NCBI GenBank assembly: GCA_019915015.1
Contig: JAHBBC010000001.1
Span: forward strand, 4,154,001 to 4,218,000
Reading direction: 5' to 3'
Source: Auriscalpium vulgare
Taxonomy: Eukaryota; Basidiomycota; Agaricomycetes; Russulales; Auriscalpiaceae
DNA: 64,000 nt
Made by a program: the position numbers and the translations under genes. Positions 38,385-51,200 of this stretch are shown here, piece after piece. The notes below the pieces were generated by a model. It made no database searches and had not been told where the DNA came from. It was given only the letters and a program-made list of their open reading frames with translations. The first letter of the stretch is position 1. Every line of letters starts with the position of its first letter.

Positions 38385-40219
38385 ATGGTCGCAGGCGTTC
38401 AAATCCACTCCCAAGTTGCCCCCGAGGCGCAGGCTGAGATTCTCACCGACGGTGCACTCCAATTTCTCGCAGCCCTACACCGGACGTTCGACAAGACCCG
38501 CCAGAGACTCCTTGTCGCCCGCCTGTCCGCACAGCAGCGTCTCGACGCAGGCCAGCCGCTGGACTTCCCCGCAGAGACCGCCAACATCCGCGCAGAGCCC
38601 TCATGGCATTGTGCACCGCCCGCTCCGGGCCTCGAGGACCGTCGTGTCGAAATCACAGGTCCAACGGACAGGAAGATGGTCATCAATGCGCTCAACAGCG
38701 GCGCCAAGACGTTCATGGCTGACTTTGAAGGTGTGTGTGTTGTTGCCGATGCGACGGTGCGGAGCTGACGTGGTTGCAGATGCGTCTTCGCCGACGTTCA
38801 AGAACATGCTCGAGGGCCAGGTCAATCTGCGCGATGCCATCCGCCGCAAGATCGATTTCGAGTTGAAGGGCAAGCAGTACAAGCTGTCTCCGAACCCCGC
38901 AGTCCTCATCGTCCGCCCGCGAGGATGGCATCTCGACGAGCCCCGTGTCACTGTCGATAACACTCCCCTGTCCGGCTCTCTCTTCGACTTTGCGCTCTAT
39001 TTTTATCACAACGCGAGGGAGCTCGTCGCGCGGGGCTCCGGTCCCTACTTTTACCTTCCGAAGATGGAGCACTACCTCGAGGCTCGTCTCTGGAACGACG
39101 TCTTCCTCTTCTCGCAATCGTACATCGGCATGCCCGTAAATACCATCCGCGGGACGGTCCTTATCGAGACCCTTCCCGCTGCGTTCCAGATGGAGGAGAT
39201 TCTGTTTGAGCTTCGCAATCACTCTTCCGGGCTCAACTGCGGGCGGTAAGTGCTTTTCCATCCAGGTCTTACCACTGAGTGCTCACCTGTTGCGCAGATG
39301 GGACTACATCTTCAGCTTTATCAAGCGTCGCCGTGCCGATCGAAGCGCCGTGCTTCCGGATCGGAAGGATGTGACCATGGAGGTCGGCTTCATGGACGCC
39401 TACGTGCGCCTCCTCATCCAGACTTGCCACAAGTTAGTCTATGCGCATTGATCACTCTCACAGCTTGCTCAATAAGATGTTCGTCAGGCGTAAAGTGGCT
39501 GCTATGGGCGGTATGTCCGCGCAGATCCCCATCAAGGGCGACGACAAGGCCAACGAGATCGCGATGGCCAAGGTGCGCTCCGACAAGCTGCGCGAGGTCA
39601 CGAACGGCCACGACGGCACCTGGATCGCACACCCGCTCATCAACAAGATTGCCCGTGAAATATTCGACGAGCACATGATCGGGCCCAACCAGGTAAATAG
39701 ACATCTCACCTGCGGTCGACAGCCCGCTTACCTCTGCACCAGTACCACGTCCGCCGCGAGGACGTCCGCGTCGCCGCGCAGGACCTGCTGAACACCACCG
39801 TACCCGGGCAGATCACCGCGGGCGGCGTGCGCAGCAACGTCGCGGCCGCGCTCGCGTACGCCGGGGCGTGGGTCGGCGGGAACGGGTGCATCCCGCTGAA
39901 CTGGCTGATGGAGGACGCCGCAACGGCGGAGATCGCGCGCGTGCAGCTGTGGCAGTGGGTGCGGCACGGCGCGCGGCTCGACTCGGGCGAGCCGGTCACC
40001 GCGGCGTACGTCGACGGGCTGCTCGACGACGGCGCGGTCGAGCGCGAGGTGCGCGCGGCGGTGCCTGCGCTGCAGGACGAGCACCTGAAGATCGTCAGGG
40101 CGTATCTGAAGGAGCAGGTGCGCGGGCAGTGGCCGAGCGAGTTCTTGACGAGCGATTTGATGCCGTATCTCGCCGCGGCGGATGGGGTGCCGGCGAAGGG
40201 GCAGCGCAGCGCGTTGTGA
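38385..40219 (+). CDS. Malate synthase (glyoxylate cycle)
   Basis: Condenses glyoxylate and acetyl-CoA to malate. ATG at 38385 ([20 protein letters not shown]). Four short introns: 38731-38779, 39246-39297, 39433-39488 and 39693-39742; the joined frame is open throughout. Family landmarks in order: [72 protein letters not shown] (catalytic-site region), [14 protein letters not shown] and, near the C-terminus, [19 protein letters not shown] with the likely catalytic Asp. Length about 540 residues is normal for the A form. It ends RSAL instead of the usual SKL-like peroxisomal signal, so targeting is uncertain. Intact and flanked by transposon-rich DNA. Confidence 0.95.
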
Positions 40220-43214
40220 GGAGGGCAGTGTGAGCACGGCTTCAGTTTTTCTGCCTTAGTATTTTTCCTGCATTGCACACGAAGAGTTCATTGTATCATA
40301 GTCCAAGTGTTTAGCGAGTCTTTGCAATTGCATCTCGGTAAAAGTTCCACGTACGTTATCACCGACTGTGCCTCTGCCTGCCTGCAAGGGGCAACGCAAG
40401 ATCACAGCAACGAGATTTTGGATGGAAATCTCGCCCCCCCCCCCCCCAACCCCCAACAGAGATCCCAGCGCAACGGCGATCGTTGAATAGTACTGTCGCT
40501 CAGTCCATTACAACTTCTGTCGTCGAGCAGAGTACCGTTGGACTTGCTGATCCTCTGCCGGCCGGAGGGGGCGAGCCTCGACGGACTTGACATACGGAAG
40601 CCAAAAGGAAGGGGGCCACGGAGTGGATATGGAGAGCCGACAGTCGTCGAGGGCTCGAAAACAGGTGCGTGCCTCGAGTTCCATGTATGAACCATGATTT
40701 CTGCTGTCATTTCAGCGGCCGAACGCGTCAAAGGTTTGTGAGGCCCCTGCGAAAAGCCTGTGATGTTGAGCTGAACCTTCTCCACGACGAAGCCATCATT
40801 GGTTATGAGTAAATGCTACTAGCGGAGATGGTCACGGTTTCACGATGAGTAATTTCTAGCGTTGTGGCGGAGCTACGATGTGGAGTTCAAGAGCTGAAGG
40901 ACAAATCGAAGGCCAACGTGGACCTCCTGGAGTCTATGATGATTGAACTGTCTCAGTTTGGTTGACTTTATCGAGAATTTTGCTTTCATTGACCAGGTCT
41001 GTAGTACGGCGGCAAGGGTTTACCTTCGCGCTTGAATTGTTCCTGTATCATAGCCTCCAGTTTCCTGACCTGATCCTTCCGGGCAAAAACGTCACCCAGG
41101 ACTTCGTCACTGCGTCTCCTGTTTCCCTCCATGATGGCGTTGGTGCCATAGACGCTTTCATACCGAGCATCAATCTGCCGAATATCTATTATCAGCCCGA
41201 TGATTCAATGCCACGTCGGCGGCACATTACCAGCAAAGCCATCCTTTCGAGCTTCTCTTCCAGGCGTTCCCATGCAAGTTCGCTGGGAGAAACACTGGAA
41301 AGCGCTGTCGGAAGAGCAATGGAGTGTCAGCGAGCGACGAGAGGGGCGGCAAGATATGCGCATGCCTTCGTCAATGGCGGCTTGAGAAAACCCTTTAGCT
41401 TTCAGTTCCTCTCTACTTCTAGGGATGGCCTGGATGGGTTCGCGGCGTGGATCGTCCAAGGGCAAGGCCGGTAAGTCCATCTGATCGGAGGCTTGCTCGC
41501 GACACGCTGGCGTTTCTGCTGGCAGCATCTGGAGCCGTGCTGTGGTTAAGTTGAGAGAGGTTATTCTAGAGCTAGGAAATCAGGAAATATTAACGAATAC
41601 ACCTCGAGAGACGTACCAACAGTGAGCAAAGATGGGGTGATGCTCGAGGAGTTACGATGATAGAATATATAACCGCTCTGTGCGCTTCGCGCTACCGGGT
41701 TTCCAATCCGAGGTGTCGCAACAATAATAGTAAGGTGTCGCCAAACACTGCCCGTCATTGCCTAAACAAATACGTTGCTTGGTCAGTCCTCACCGAGTTC
41801 TTGATGCAAGACAATTGCACTGCCGAAAGTGAAAAGGCAGCGATCGCCATCGATTTGGCTCATCCACAGAATGACAACCGTCAATAAGAACACTCGAAGC
41901 ACGAAGTGCATTTCAGTCGTAGTACTCAAAACATATGTTGAGGCTGTCGAAATACATGCGGCAACCTCTGATAGCTTGTAAGTCTGATGTACACTTCAGC
42001 CACCGTGACGACGAGTATTGTTTTAGGCCACTTACAATAGGATAACCCCAGGAACGCACTGGCAGTGCGTTGCCGCCATGCGTAGGTGCAGCTCCAATTG
42101 TGTACGAGAAGAGAGGCAGCGCCAGTAGCCTGTAGGCGAGCTTGGAAGTCACTGCGCTGGATGACATTGAGAACGACGGAGAACGACAGTCAGCTCATTG
42201 TGCTGCTGGCCGGCCGGCATTTCCCGGACGATGCCGACGGACGTTCAGCGGATGCGCGCCTCGAGTATCTTCCACCCAGCCTCCACTACTTTCATGGTGC
42301 CCCGCGCGTATCACCACTATGGGTCGATTGGGACGTACAAATCTCCCTCACAAAAGCGTAGTCGACGTCGCAGCGGTGCGGCATGTGCTCACCACGCCCG
42401 GGACGCTCAATCTACGACAACAACGCGCTGACCCAGTTGGAACCACGCGAACGTAGCGCGTTCTTCGCGCTCGAGAACAACCCGACAAAGAGAGCAGATT
42501 GTGCCGAAGGCCGATGCATAATCCCTCGTGCTGTTGGGCAGGGGACAGGACGTGGACCAGCGGACGCTGTTAGGGAAGGACGAGCATGCTGCGCAGGTGA
42601 GTTTTGATGGATGGCTTAGGCCAGGAGAGCGCTTCGGTCAAGGCCTGCGGGAGTCAATGTACGATCAATGTGCAGATACGAATCAGAATGACATCAACGT
42701 ATCCTTTGGTACCAGCTTCTGCGATGACATTGACGCATCCCCGTCCCACCCGCCCAGGCCCGCTTTCGTTGCTCACACATTTGCGAACTACTTAGCTGCT
42801 TTCAAGACGTTCGTCCTATATCTGCACTCACGCTTCTCGCTCTCCTTGACTCGGACTGCCCTGGGAACACAACGAAAGGCATTATCCTGCATCATCGACC
42901 TATGACAGGCTGAAGCAACTGGCTTGCCGGCATGCCACAGCATGGACCGCCACCTGGGGAGGGAGGTAGATACTCGGCACCGAGTCTGCGAGCGTATACT
43001 CCGGCGTATCGCAATAACTCAGGTAAGTAAGCCTGGACAGCCTTCTGATTATCTGAATCATCGAGCGCCTCGGCTTTACTAGGGCCATTGTCGCTCTGCT
43101 CCTCCCGCCCACTCCGCAAGACCCATCCTCGACGCTTGTCTCTGCACAAATGCAATCTCTGCAGCACCGTGCGCCTGTCGCGCTTGTCCATGACCAAGTT
43201 CATCTACGGTCAGT
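40220..43214. other. Three kilobases without a confident gene
   Basis: Contains a C-run of 14 (40434-40447), a short plus-strand coiled-coil-like reading (about 40865-40945, including VQELKDKSKANVDLLESMM) and scattered short ORFs on both strands, for example 41913-42167 (-), which has a plausible GTAAGT donor. None has a recognisable domain. Could be decayed copies of neighbouring genes; I cannot support any as real. Confidence 0.4.
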
Positions 43215-44875
43215 CGAACAAAGCAGCTGCCGGGAGATTCCATCGTGGACGCTGCTGCAAGCATCGGCAAGCTGGCTTCCAAAGTCATGCAGTTCGCCCC
43301 CGTTCCCGCTCTATCCGTCGCTGCGGATCTTGTCGTTTGCATACTCAATACCTACATGGTGGGCCACACGCTTTTTCAAACTAATCACTCTGCTCATCCG
43401 GAGTCCGAACAGCAAGTCAAGGAGCTTCGAGAACGCTCTCTTAAGTTTGCTCGACGTGCTGCTTCGGCTTTGATCGATCTCGGCCAGTGCATGGAGGACA
43501 AATGGGATCTGGCGCCGCAAACTCTGTTGGACAGCGTAGCGAAGTTTCAACAGTGCGTCTTTCTGCTAGTTTGACGATGGTTCAATTTTGACTTCCTGCA
43601 CTTAGAGCACTAGCATCCATTCGAAACTTCATGAACGAAATCGCATCGTTTAGTTGGGTCAGTCGCTGGCGATCCCGGCGCTATATCTCCGGCGTCCTCG
43701 ACGAATTTGAGGGCCGTTTGGACGACGCCGCACGATCTTTCCAGGTCAGTACCTGCCATTGATCTTTTCCTATGCCGACGGCTAATTCCATGCTAAGGTT
43801 GCGTCGCTGATAACGATACAGTGCGCGCTTGACACCCTACCAGAACGGTTGTCAGATAGCATACAATCGTCTTCCGCCCGAGGTTCGTCGCTTGCGTTAT
43901 CCATCAAAGAGGACGAGTTTGGGGTAAGTTCCTTAATAAGTAGGCTTTTGAGGGACTGCTTTACTGATGCCTGACCGTGCAGTTTCGCAAGTACCACCAG
44001 TCTGAGATTGAGATATCTCACGTTCGTCGAAATGCAGTCGGCTGGTTTTCTGACACATTGGGAGGCGTGGCATACAACCGCAAGGTCATCGTCAAGAAGT
44101 ATTATCTACCGGATCAAAAGGAGGTTCGTCAAGATGCTCATGCTCATGCGACCATCGTATTCACCCAACTTACGGCAGCGATGGTGGGAGGAAGTCAAGA
44201 TGCTGCGCGATCTATTGTAGGTCATTTATCTCCTACTTTCACGAAATGCGTCGCTTTCTGTAATCTTCATAGCCATGAGAATCTGCCACAACTAGTTGGC
44301 TACAGTGATGGACGGACGAAGACGCCGTTTATATTGCTGGCTGATGGTATGCACGTTTCAATTTGTCCCAGTATGCATGCTCACTGTATCCTACTTTCTA
44401 CCTGCAGTTCACATGAGTGAATACGACCTGTATATCCGTAATTTAGCGAAGAATGCGACGTATGAGGTGGGCGCGTTGAATATACTTAAAGCCGTGCGTA
44501 AGACTTTCTGTACATATAGCATTTTCCGGCTGAGACTTCGAGTGATGACAGTTTAGGGACGTGTTGGTCAGTCTCATCTCTTTCTCTCTAAAGAACCGAC
44601 GAGTTGCTCACATAGACATCCTTCTAGTCAGTGGCTGACTATGTCCAGCGACATTTATCACTGAGTGCAGCTCAGGTCTGCCAATTCATCGCAGTGAGTC
44701 CGCAATGTAGTAACTGCCAGTGAATCTAGCGGCCCATTTCTCCGTTCCATATAGGAAGCTACTTTCGCTGTCGACTGTGCACGGTTTAGGATCATAGTCG
44801 GCTTGCCCCTAAATCCTTCGCTATCTTGGCCAGTCTTACTCTCCGGTAACAGTGCTTGGGATATTTGCCAATATA

Positions 44876-45100
44876 TGTTACAGTCAAAGGCTTTGATTTG
44901 AGTAGGGGTCGATGCACGTGGCGCGCGCTCCGGCCGGCCCGCTGCTTTATACTTACCTCCCTTTCTTTACGCCTCGTATATACACCGAGCCTGCGGGCGG
45001 TGGCAGGACGTCGTCGTCTCTTACGCCCCGCTCGCAGGTACGTCTCCTATATTTTATTTAGTCGTCGTCTCTTACGCCCCGCTCGCAGTGCGTTTTTCGT
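44876..45100 (+). repeat. Ngaro copy 2 repeat A1
   Basis: Starts TGTTACAGTCAAAGGC; matches A2 (56255-56479; constant offset 11379) up to GTTTTTCGT. Has the same internal CTCTTACGCCCCGCTCGCAG duplication as copy 1. Confidence 0.88.
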
Positions 45101-45111
45101 GCCCTCAGTGC

Positions 45112-46365
45112 ATGAGCCCTAAGCGCATACGAGGCCCCGACGGACGCTTTCTACCTAAGAACACACCTGAGCCACTCGACCTATCACTCGTCATGGCTCC
45201 CTCAAACGACACTTCCGGCTCTGGCTCGTCCTCCGGCGCGCAACAACCCGTCACACCCCCAGTCAATACCCCGGCGCTGCAGGCGCCCGCGGTCCCGCCG
45301 CCCGCTAACGTCACTCAGACGCCCGCGACCGTCGTGCCGTCGCCCGACCCCATGGCCGCGCTCACCGCTCAGCTCCAGCGCATCTTCGCCCCCATGCTTC
45401 AACAGCATCAGGCCGACGTCGAGGCGTCGGTCCAGCGCGTCCTCGGCACGCAGCAGGCCGAGCTGCAAAGCATCCGCGCCACTCTCGCAGTGACGCCGGC
45501 ACCCGCGGCAGCGGCACAGCCACCCGCCACCCCTACTTTCGCCGTGCTTCCATCCGCGCCGGCGGCAGCGCCGAACCCGTACGCGCACCCAGTGCCATCC
45601 TACACTCCGCCCATCACGCAAAATCCTGCCGCTGGTGCGTCCTTCTCCTTTTATCAGGACTACCCCTGGATCGGGGCGGCGGTTATCACTTCCATCTTCA
45701 ACCACGAGCTCCGGGCGTCGGACCTCTGGAAACTGGACATCCGGAATCGGGACAAGAAGACGAAGAAAACGATCGGAATCGGGCATTCCGATCAAATCAA
45801 GATCGTCGACGAGGCCGGCGCGGACTACCGCTCCGCTTCCTCCCTCCTCATTCCCCTCCAGACATTCTTCAACATTGTCCTGGGCGGGCTCAGCAACTCC
45901 GGCGCCACCGCCCCCGTCATCGCCGGGGTTGCACACGGGTTCAATGCGTACACCGCCCAGCTCCTTGATTTCTCCATGACACATGAGTGGGCCGCCGTCT
46001 ACGACTACCATTGCCTTTTCTTCGACACTCGCATTCGCGAAATGTCGCACGCGATCTACACGGGCTGGCGCACTATCGACACTCGGATCCAGGCCATGCG
46101 CCTCTTCGGGCGTCTGCGCGCACAGGCACCAGCGCCTTCTTCCCAAACGGGCGGGAAGAAGAAGCCGCAGCAGCAGCAGCATCAGTCTTCGCACAGCGGG
46201 CAGCAGCAGCAGCAGGGCGCGTCGCAGACCAGCGGGCCCTGCCTCAAGTTCAACACCGGGCAGTGCCAGACGACCCCCTGCCACTGGGGTCGTGCACACA
46301 CTTGCCTCGTATGCGGCAAGGCACACGGCGCACACGAGCACGAGGCCAAATCCAAATCGGGCTAG
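45112..46365 (+). CDS. Ngaro copy 2 gag-like ORF1
   Basis: 417 codons from ATG 45112 (MSPKRIRGPDGRFLPK), homologous throughout to ORF1 of copy 1. The variable part is the Pro/Ala linker; the FYQDYPWIGAAVI to YTGWRTIDTRIQAMRLFGR block and the Cys/His end (CLKFNTGQCQTTPCHWGRAH) are almost unchanged, which suggests selection. Ends in UAG at 46363-46365, with the RT frame continuing directly. Confidence 0.85.
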   Translation: MSPKRIRGPDGRFLPKNTPEPLDLSLVMAPSNDTSGSGSSSGAQQPVTPPVNTPALQAPAVPPPANVTQTPATVVPSPDPMAALTAQLQRIFAPMLQQHQADVEASVQRVLGTQQAELQSIRATLAVTPAPAAAAQPPATPTFAVLPSAPAAAPNPYAHPVPSYTPPITQNPAAGASFSFYQDYPWIGAAVITSIFNHELRASDLWKLDIRNRDKKTKKTIGIGHSDQIKIVDEAGADYRSASSLLIPLQTFFNIVLGGLSNSGATAPVIAGVAHGFNAYTAQLLDFSMTHEWAAVYDYHCLFFDTRIREMSHAIYTGWRTIDTRIQAMRLFGRLRAQAPAPSSQTGGKKKPQQQQHQSSHSGQQQQQGASQTSGPCLKFNTGQCQTTPCHWGRAHTCLVCGKAHGAHEHEAKSKSG

Positions 46366-46397
46366 GATCGTGGCACGACGCTTGCGCACGTCGCGCC
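46363..46397 (+). promoter_or_regulatory. Putative UAG readthrough signal, Ngaro copy 2
   Basis: UAG, six-base spacer GATCGT, stem GGCACGACG (46372-46380), loop CTTGCGCA, stem CGTCGCGCC (46389-46397). Stem sequence and spacing equal those of copy 1, while the spacer and loop each differ by one base. Confidence 0.6.
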
Positions 46398-47924
46398 ACC
46401 ATCCTCACACGGCATATTCCCAGTCACCGGTTCCCTCGCTTCCCAGGACTTCTCCCCACTCGGCATTCCCCCCGCGCGTCCCAACACAGACCCGCGAGCC
46501 AATCACCCCGACCTTAACACAGGTCCCCTCCCCTCCGTCTCCACGACCCTCGATCACGACACATGGGCGTACTACTTAGCAGAATACCCCGACCCCGTAT
46601 TTGTACAAACATTGCTTAATATTATCCGCTTTGGCGCCAACATCGGCTTCACGGGGGATCGCGAGGTTTCACAACACGGCGCCAACCTCAAATCGGCGCT
46701 GGAGCACCCCGAAGCGGTCTCCTCTGACATTTCCAATCAGCTCGCACGCGGCTGCTCCGCCGGCCCGTTCGACACCGCCCCGTTTCCCCACTTTCGCGTC
46801 TCTCCCCTGGGAGCAGTCACACGAAAGCGTTCGACGAAAGTCCGCCGCATTTACCATCTCTCCGCGCCCGACGGAAGCTCGGTGAATGACGGCATCCCCG
46901 ACTCCGAAGCAACGATCGAGTACGATCTGTTCCGATGCGCTGTCGACGATCTCATCGCATCGGGCGCCGGTTCCTTAATGATCAAACTCGATTTAGAACA
47001 AGCTTTTCGTCACATCCCAGTCCGCCCTGCGGACTGGCCCCTGCTCGGATTCTCCTGGGCAGGACAGCTGTTCTACGACATCGTTCTCGCTTTCGGCCTT
47101 CGCTCCGCTCCGTATATTTTCAATTTATTTGCGGAGGCTCTGCACTGGATCCTCCAGCGGCACATGCCGGCTCGATTACGCCATTACCTCGACGACTTCC
47201 TTGCGATCTTTGCGCCAGGAACACCCACGCAGCTCGTGCGCGACGCCCTCAACTGGGCTCTCGAACTGGGTCAGGCACTCGGCCTGACCTTTCAGCCGGA
47301 GAAAGTCTCTGGCCCCGCCCAGGTCATTGACTTTCTTGGCCTGATCCTCGATTCGCATCTGATGGAAGCACGCCTTCCATCAGAAAAGCACGACATCCTG
47401 ATCGAACTTCTGGACGCATGGTCCACGAAGTCTCACTGCACGCTGCGCGAGCTGCAGGAACTGACTGGCTATCTCCAGTCCGTATCTCAGGTGATCCCGC
47501 TGTCACGGGCGTTTCTCCATAACGCATATCGCTTTTCGTCGACGTTCCCAGATCCGCACGCGCGGCGGCGCGTGCCCGGCGCCGTGCGCCGAGATCTAGC
47601 ATGGTGGCGCTCGATTGCCGCCCACTGGAACGGGGTGCACTTCCTAGCGCCGTCCCGCGCCGAAGTCCACATTTACACAGACGCCAGCGGCGCCAAGGGC
47701 ATCGGGGGCGTCCTCGGCTCGCACTGGTTCGCATGCCGCCTCCCACGGCGCATGCGCCACCGCGATATCCAATTCAAGGAGCTATTCGCAGTCGTACACG
47801 CGGTCCTCTGCTGGGGGGATCAACTTCGGGGGAAACACGTAATATTTCATATTGACAACCAAGCGGTCGCCATCGCACTCCAATCTCTGTCGATCCGATC
47901 TACGCCTACCATGGACCTCCTCCG
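46366..47924 (+). pseudogene. Ngaro copy 2 RT-RNase H, 5' part (interrupted)
   Basis: In frame with the gag-like ORF after UAG. RT motifs MIKLDLEQAFRHIPVRP and YLDDF are intact; RNase H begins (YTDASGAKGIGGVLG, HIDNQAVAIALQSL) and is cut after TMDLLR by the DNA transposon. The remainder at 54793-54950 is shifted by a 2-nt deletion relative to copy 1 (19 versus 21 bases from ACTTT to GGATC), so RNase H would fail even without the insertion. Confidence 0.85.
47917..47924 (+). repeat. 8-bp target duplication, left
   Basis: CTCCTCCG directly before the left TIR. The same eight bases follow the right TIR at 54785-54792. The undisrupted site is recognisable in Ngaro copy 1 near 17528. Confidence 0.9.
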
Positions 47925-47956
47925 AGGACCCCCGTAACTCACGCCAGGGGTATGAT
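47925..47956 (+). repeat. Left terminal inverted repeat
   Basis: Begins AGGACCCCCGTAACTCA, then C, then GCCAGGGGTATGAT. Pairs with 54753-54784 with one mismatch at position 18. Confidence 0.9.
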
Positions 47957-48282
47957 TTTCGCACGGTAGCTAGACGGCGCTTTGCGCCGGAAGCTCTGAG
48001 GGGTCTGAGGTAGCTGGGGGCTAGAATTTGGGGCAAAAGTATGATCCTGATGGTGGTAGTTAGGGGCGCGGTGAACCGATGTCTGATCACAGAGGTAGTT
48101 GGACTAAGTACTGGCGGCAGAAGATTTTGACCCCATAATTACCGGTATAATTCGTACAAGTTGAGACATTAGGTAGAAATTTACGTGGCCTGCTGCGTAC
48201 GACATTCTACGACAACGCCTCGGACCGAACCTGCTTCTTCTGTGCAGCGCATCACCCTCGCAGCCATCCCGGCATCGTGCCA

Positions 48283-51200
48283 ATGGATGAGTCCATCACA
48301 ATCTACAACGACGATGAAATACCTATGTTCCGTCCCGAATTATGGATCTCGCAAGGCAAAAGCTATCCCCAGAACCCACCGCCGGAGCTGCTGGCCTACA
48401 TCGAGCAGCTCCTCAGGATTCCCAACGCTCCCGAGACTTCTTTGCTCCCCAGCGGCACCGAGGATGTTCATTCCTTCGTATCTACACCACTCCCTCGTCG
48501 CGATCAGCAGCTCATACACCCCTCAACCAAAGCTGTTTTTAGCCATGACGTGGCAGTCTTCCCATAACCACACTTACAAAATCACGAAGCCTTCCTACGG
48601 ATGCCTTCGTGGACAAGCTTGCTGCACTCGCACCGCAGGCCATCCTGGATGGCGCACAATCAATCATGGACCCACGATATGCAAGTGGTGCATCCCCGCT
48701 GTGGATGATCACTTACTGGCAACGGATGCGTACGGTCCTCCTGGCACAGGAGACGTGGACGGCGAGCGTGCGGTGGCTGCTACAAGTCGCTGACGGTTCT
48801 ATGGAAAGCGAACGCACTGTTGCTCTTATCCACTCGCTTCCCTGGCGCCAGCAACTCATGATACCCGGTGCCGCCACATTTACGACAACATCAGCCCTTG
48901 CTCCGCTGTTATCAGACGGCCTTCTCACCGACACCATCGTTGACATGATGCTCATGTGGTTGAGAAGCCGCGTTCGGAGCACGCCAGGAATTGCCAACAA
49001 CTTCGAGATCGCCGGACACGAGTTCTGGAATGCAATTTCAAAGATCACAGTAATAGAAGACCTGTTCCCCGACTCACCTCGTTACCTCAAGAGAATTGAA
49101 GACGATCTGCGCACCATAGGAAGGTACTCCTCTTCCCTGTTTTCCTCGCCAAATACAAGCATTTTGTTGTCGTGAAGATCGACGGTCAAGCGGAAACAAT
49201 ATCCTATGGTGAGTACGTTACTATGTCGCCAATGGGAATGCAATCTTACCATTCCTGTGAAACAAGGCGACGGCCTTTACCATCAGGGACTGCGCCTGCC
49301 TAAAGACATCGAGAAGAAATTGCTCTGGTGGACGCGTGTCAAATTCGGCATTGAGTACAAGTGGGAGGGACAGTCGCTTACGACAGCGAGACAGACAGAT
49401 CACGTATCGTGTGGCGTGATCGCCGTGAATGCGGTCGCACACGAAACACTGGGCTGGCAGCTTTGGGATGATTCAAGGCGCCACGTCGAACGGTTGGCGT
49501 GGTTCGAGAGGCTCGCTGCCGACCATATTCAATCGGTACGCTATATTTTGCTCATTAGCGACATGAGGACGACGATACTCAGGTGCTCTGCGCAGGTATC
49601 AAGTCATCAGCGACGGTCTGATGCTGTGACAGGCGGCGCCGGACGCGATGAGCCTGTTGCGCATCATATCCCTCGCGGGATGGCCCACCTTCTAAATCCT
49701 CAAGCTTCCGAACCCGGCGAGTCGACCAGAGATGCTGAATGTCTACTTGAAGGATTCAGTCCAGAGGTGGAAGAAAAGCAGATGGGGCGACGCGGAGACA
49801 TGGACGAAGGCAGCAAATACGATCCGTCAATTCCACCTCTGTCAATGCCACCTTCTCCTACATCATCATATTCAGTACTTGCATCTGCTAGTGGCTATGA
49901 CAGCGACTGCGACGACATACCTATGCCCGATACCACCGATACCAGCTGCGCATACGGCCGGTCGTTGCTCTCTCCATCCACTGTCGACGATGATCTCCCA
50001 CCAGTTCCGCGTGGTGGAATGCTGGACCAGGATGGGCCTGGCAGTATCACAGAATGGAGAAGCCATTTGGAAAATGGGACTTCTGATGCTGCGTCAATGT
50101 CGTCAAGAAGGGTGTCGTCGGTGGGAAGTGAGGCGGAGGATTGCGCATCCGATGGAAGTCGACTGTCAAGGGCATCTAAGAAGATCATCAGTTCCATTGG
50201 GACGACACTGAAGGCTGCGCGGGGCTTACTGAAAAGGCGGAGGAAAGGGAGCTCGAGCGCAGACGACAAGACGGCTGCGAGCGCGAGTGAAGCAACAAGC
50301 GCTCAATCTGACCACGACTCAGAGGCTCAGGCGCCTATCCATCCTGCAAAACGCACACGCACTGTCCCTGGGCCCATTCATCCGTTCTTCGCGCCCAAGG
50401 GAAAGAATAAGGATGTCATTGCTACCGTGTCTGCAAGCACCGCAAGCGCTGATGTTGGGCCATCGTCTGGAGCAATCAGCACGCGCCTGGCCAATTCCTT
50501 CGTCAAACGCGGTAGGGACGACAACTCAAAGGCGTATACCAAATTCAAGGAGAAAATCCTTGCGCTTGACGACATGGCCGAGTTCTGTCTAGACGATGTT
50601 CGGAAGGTCCGATGCTCTCGATGCAACAAGTACATGCTTATGACTGGGGCGTATCACACCAAGGCATTCAAACAGCACCAGAAAGTTTGCAAGGGCACAA
50701 TGCGATCACATACACTGGGCCACATCTGGGCATCAACCTCATCGACGCAGGCCCCCGCTCCGAGAATGATAGATCGTCCTTGTTTCGGACTTCGCGCAGC
50801 AAAATACGCTCGTGTGCGTCAATATTTGGAGCGCACACCATACGGCGGGGGCGGCGGGCCTTCCCTCGCCGATTTGGCGTTAGAGTTGTATTCGGCACCA
50901 GATTATCGTTCGTTGGATAAGGCCAGAAAGCAAGTAGTCGACACGGAGCAAGAGCATCGGTGGCAGTGGAAGAACTATCGGTCGCCTCCCCTTCATGTCC
51001 TTGCGACAGATTGTCTTCGCACTGTAAGGGTGCCGGAAGAGTCAACTGAGGATGTTACTTGTGTCAACTGCCTCGCTCTGCTGCATGTCCACGTATTCCA
51101 GAATGCGACTCGCAAGCCAGTCCCCGAGCCTAAGAATCGCCGCTTCACCCCCAATCATGCTCAGAAAGACGACATACAGGCCCTCCATCGATATGCTCTT

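Noticed and set aside
40962..41474. Plus-strand 170-codon ORF
   Set aside because: No recognisable domain, competing minus-strand ORF of similar quality, and no splice pattern that extends it.
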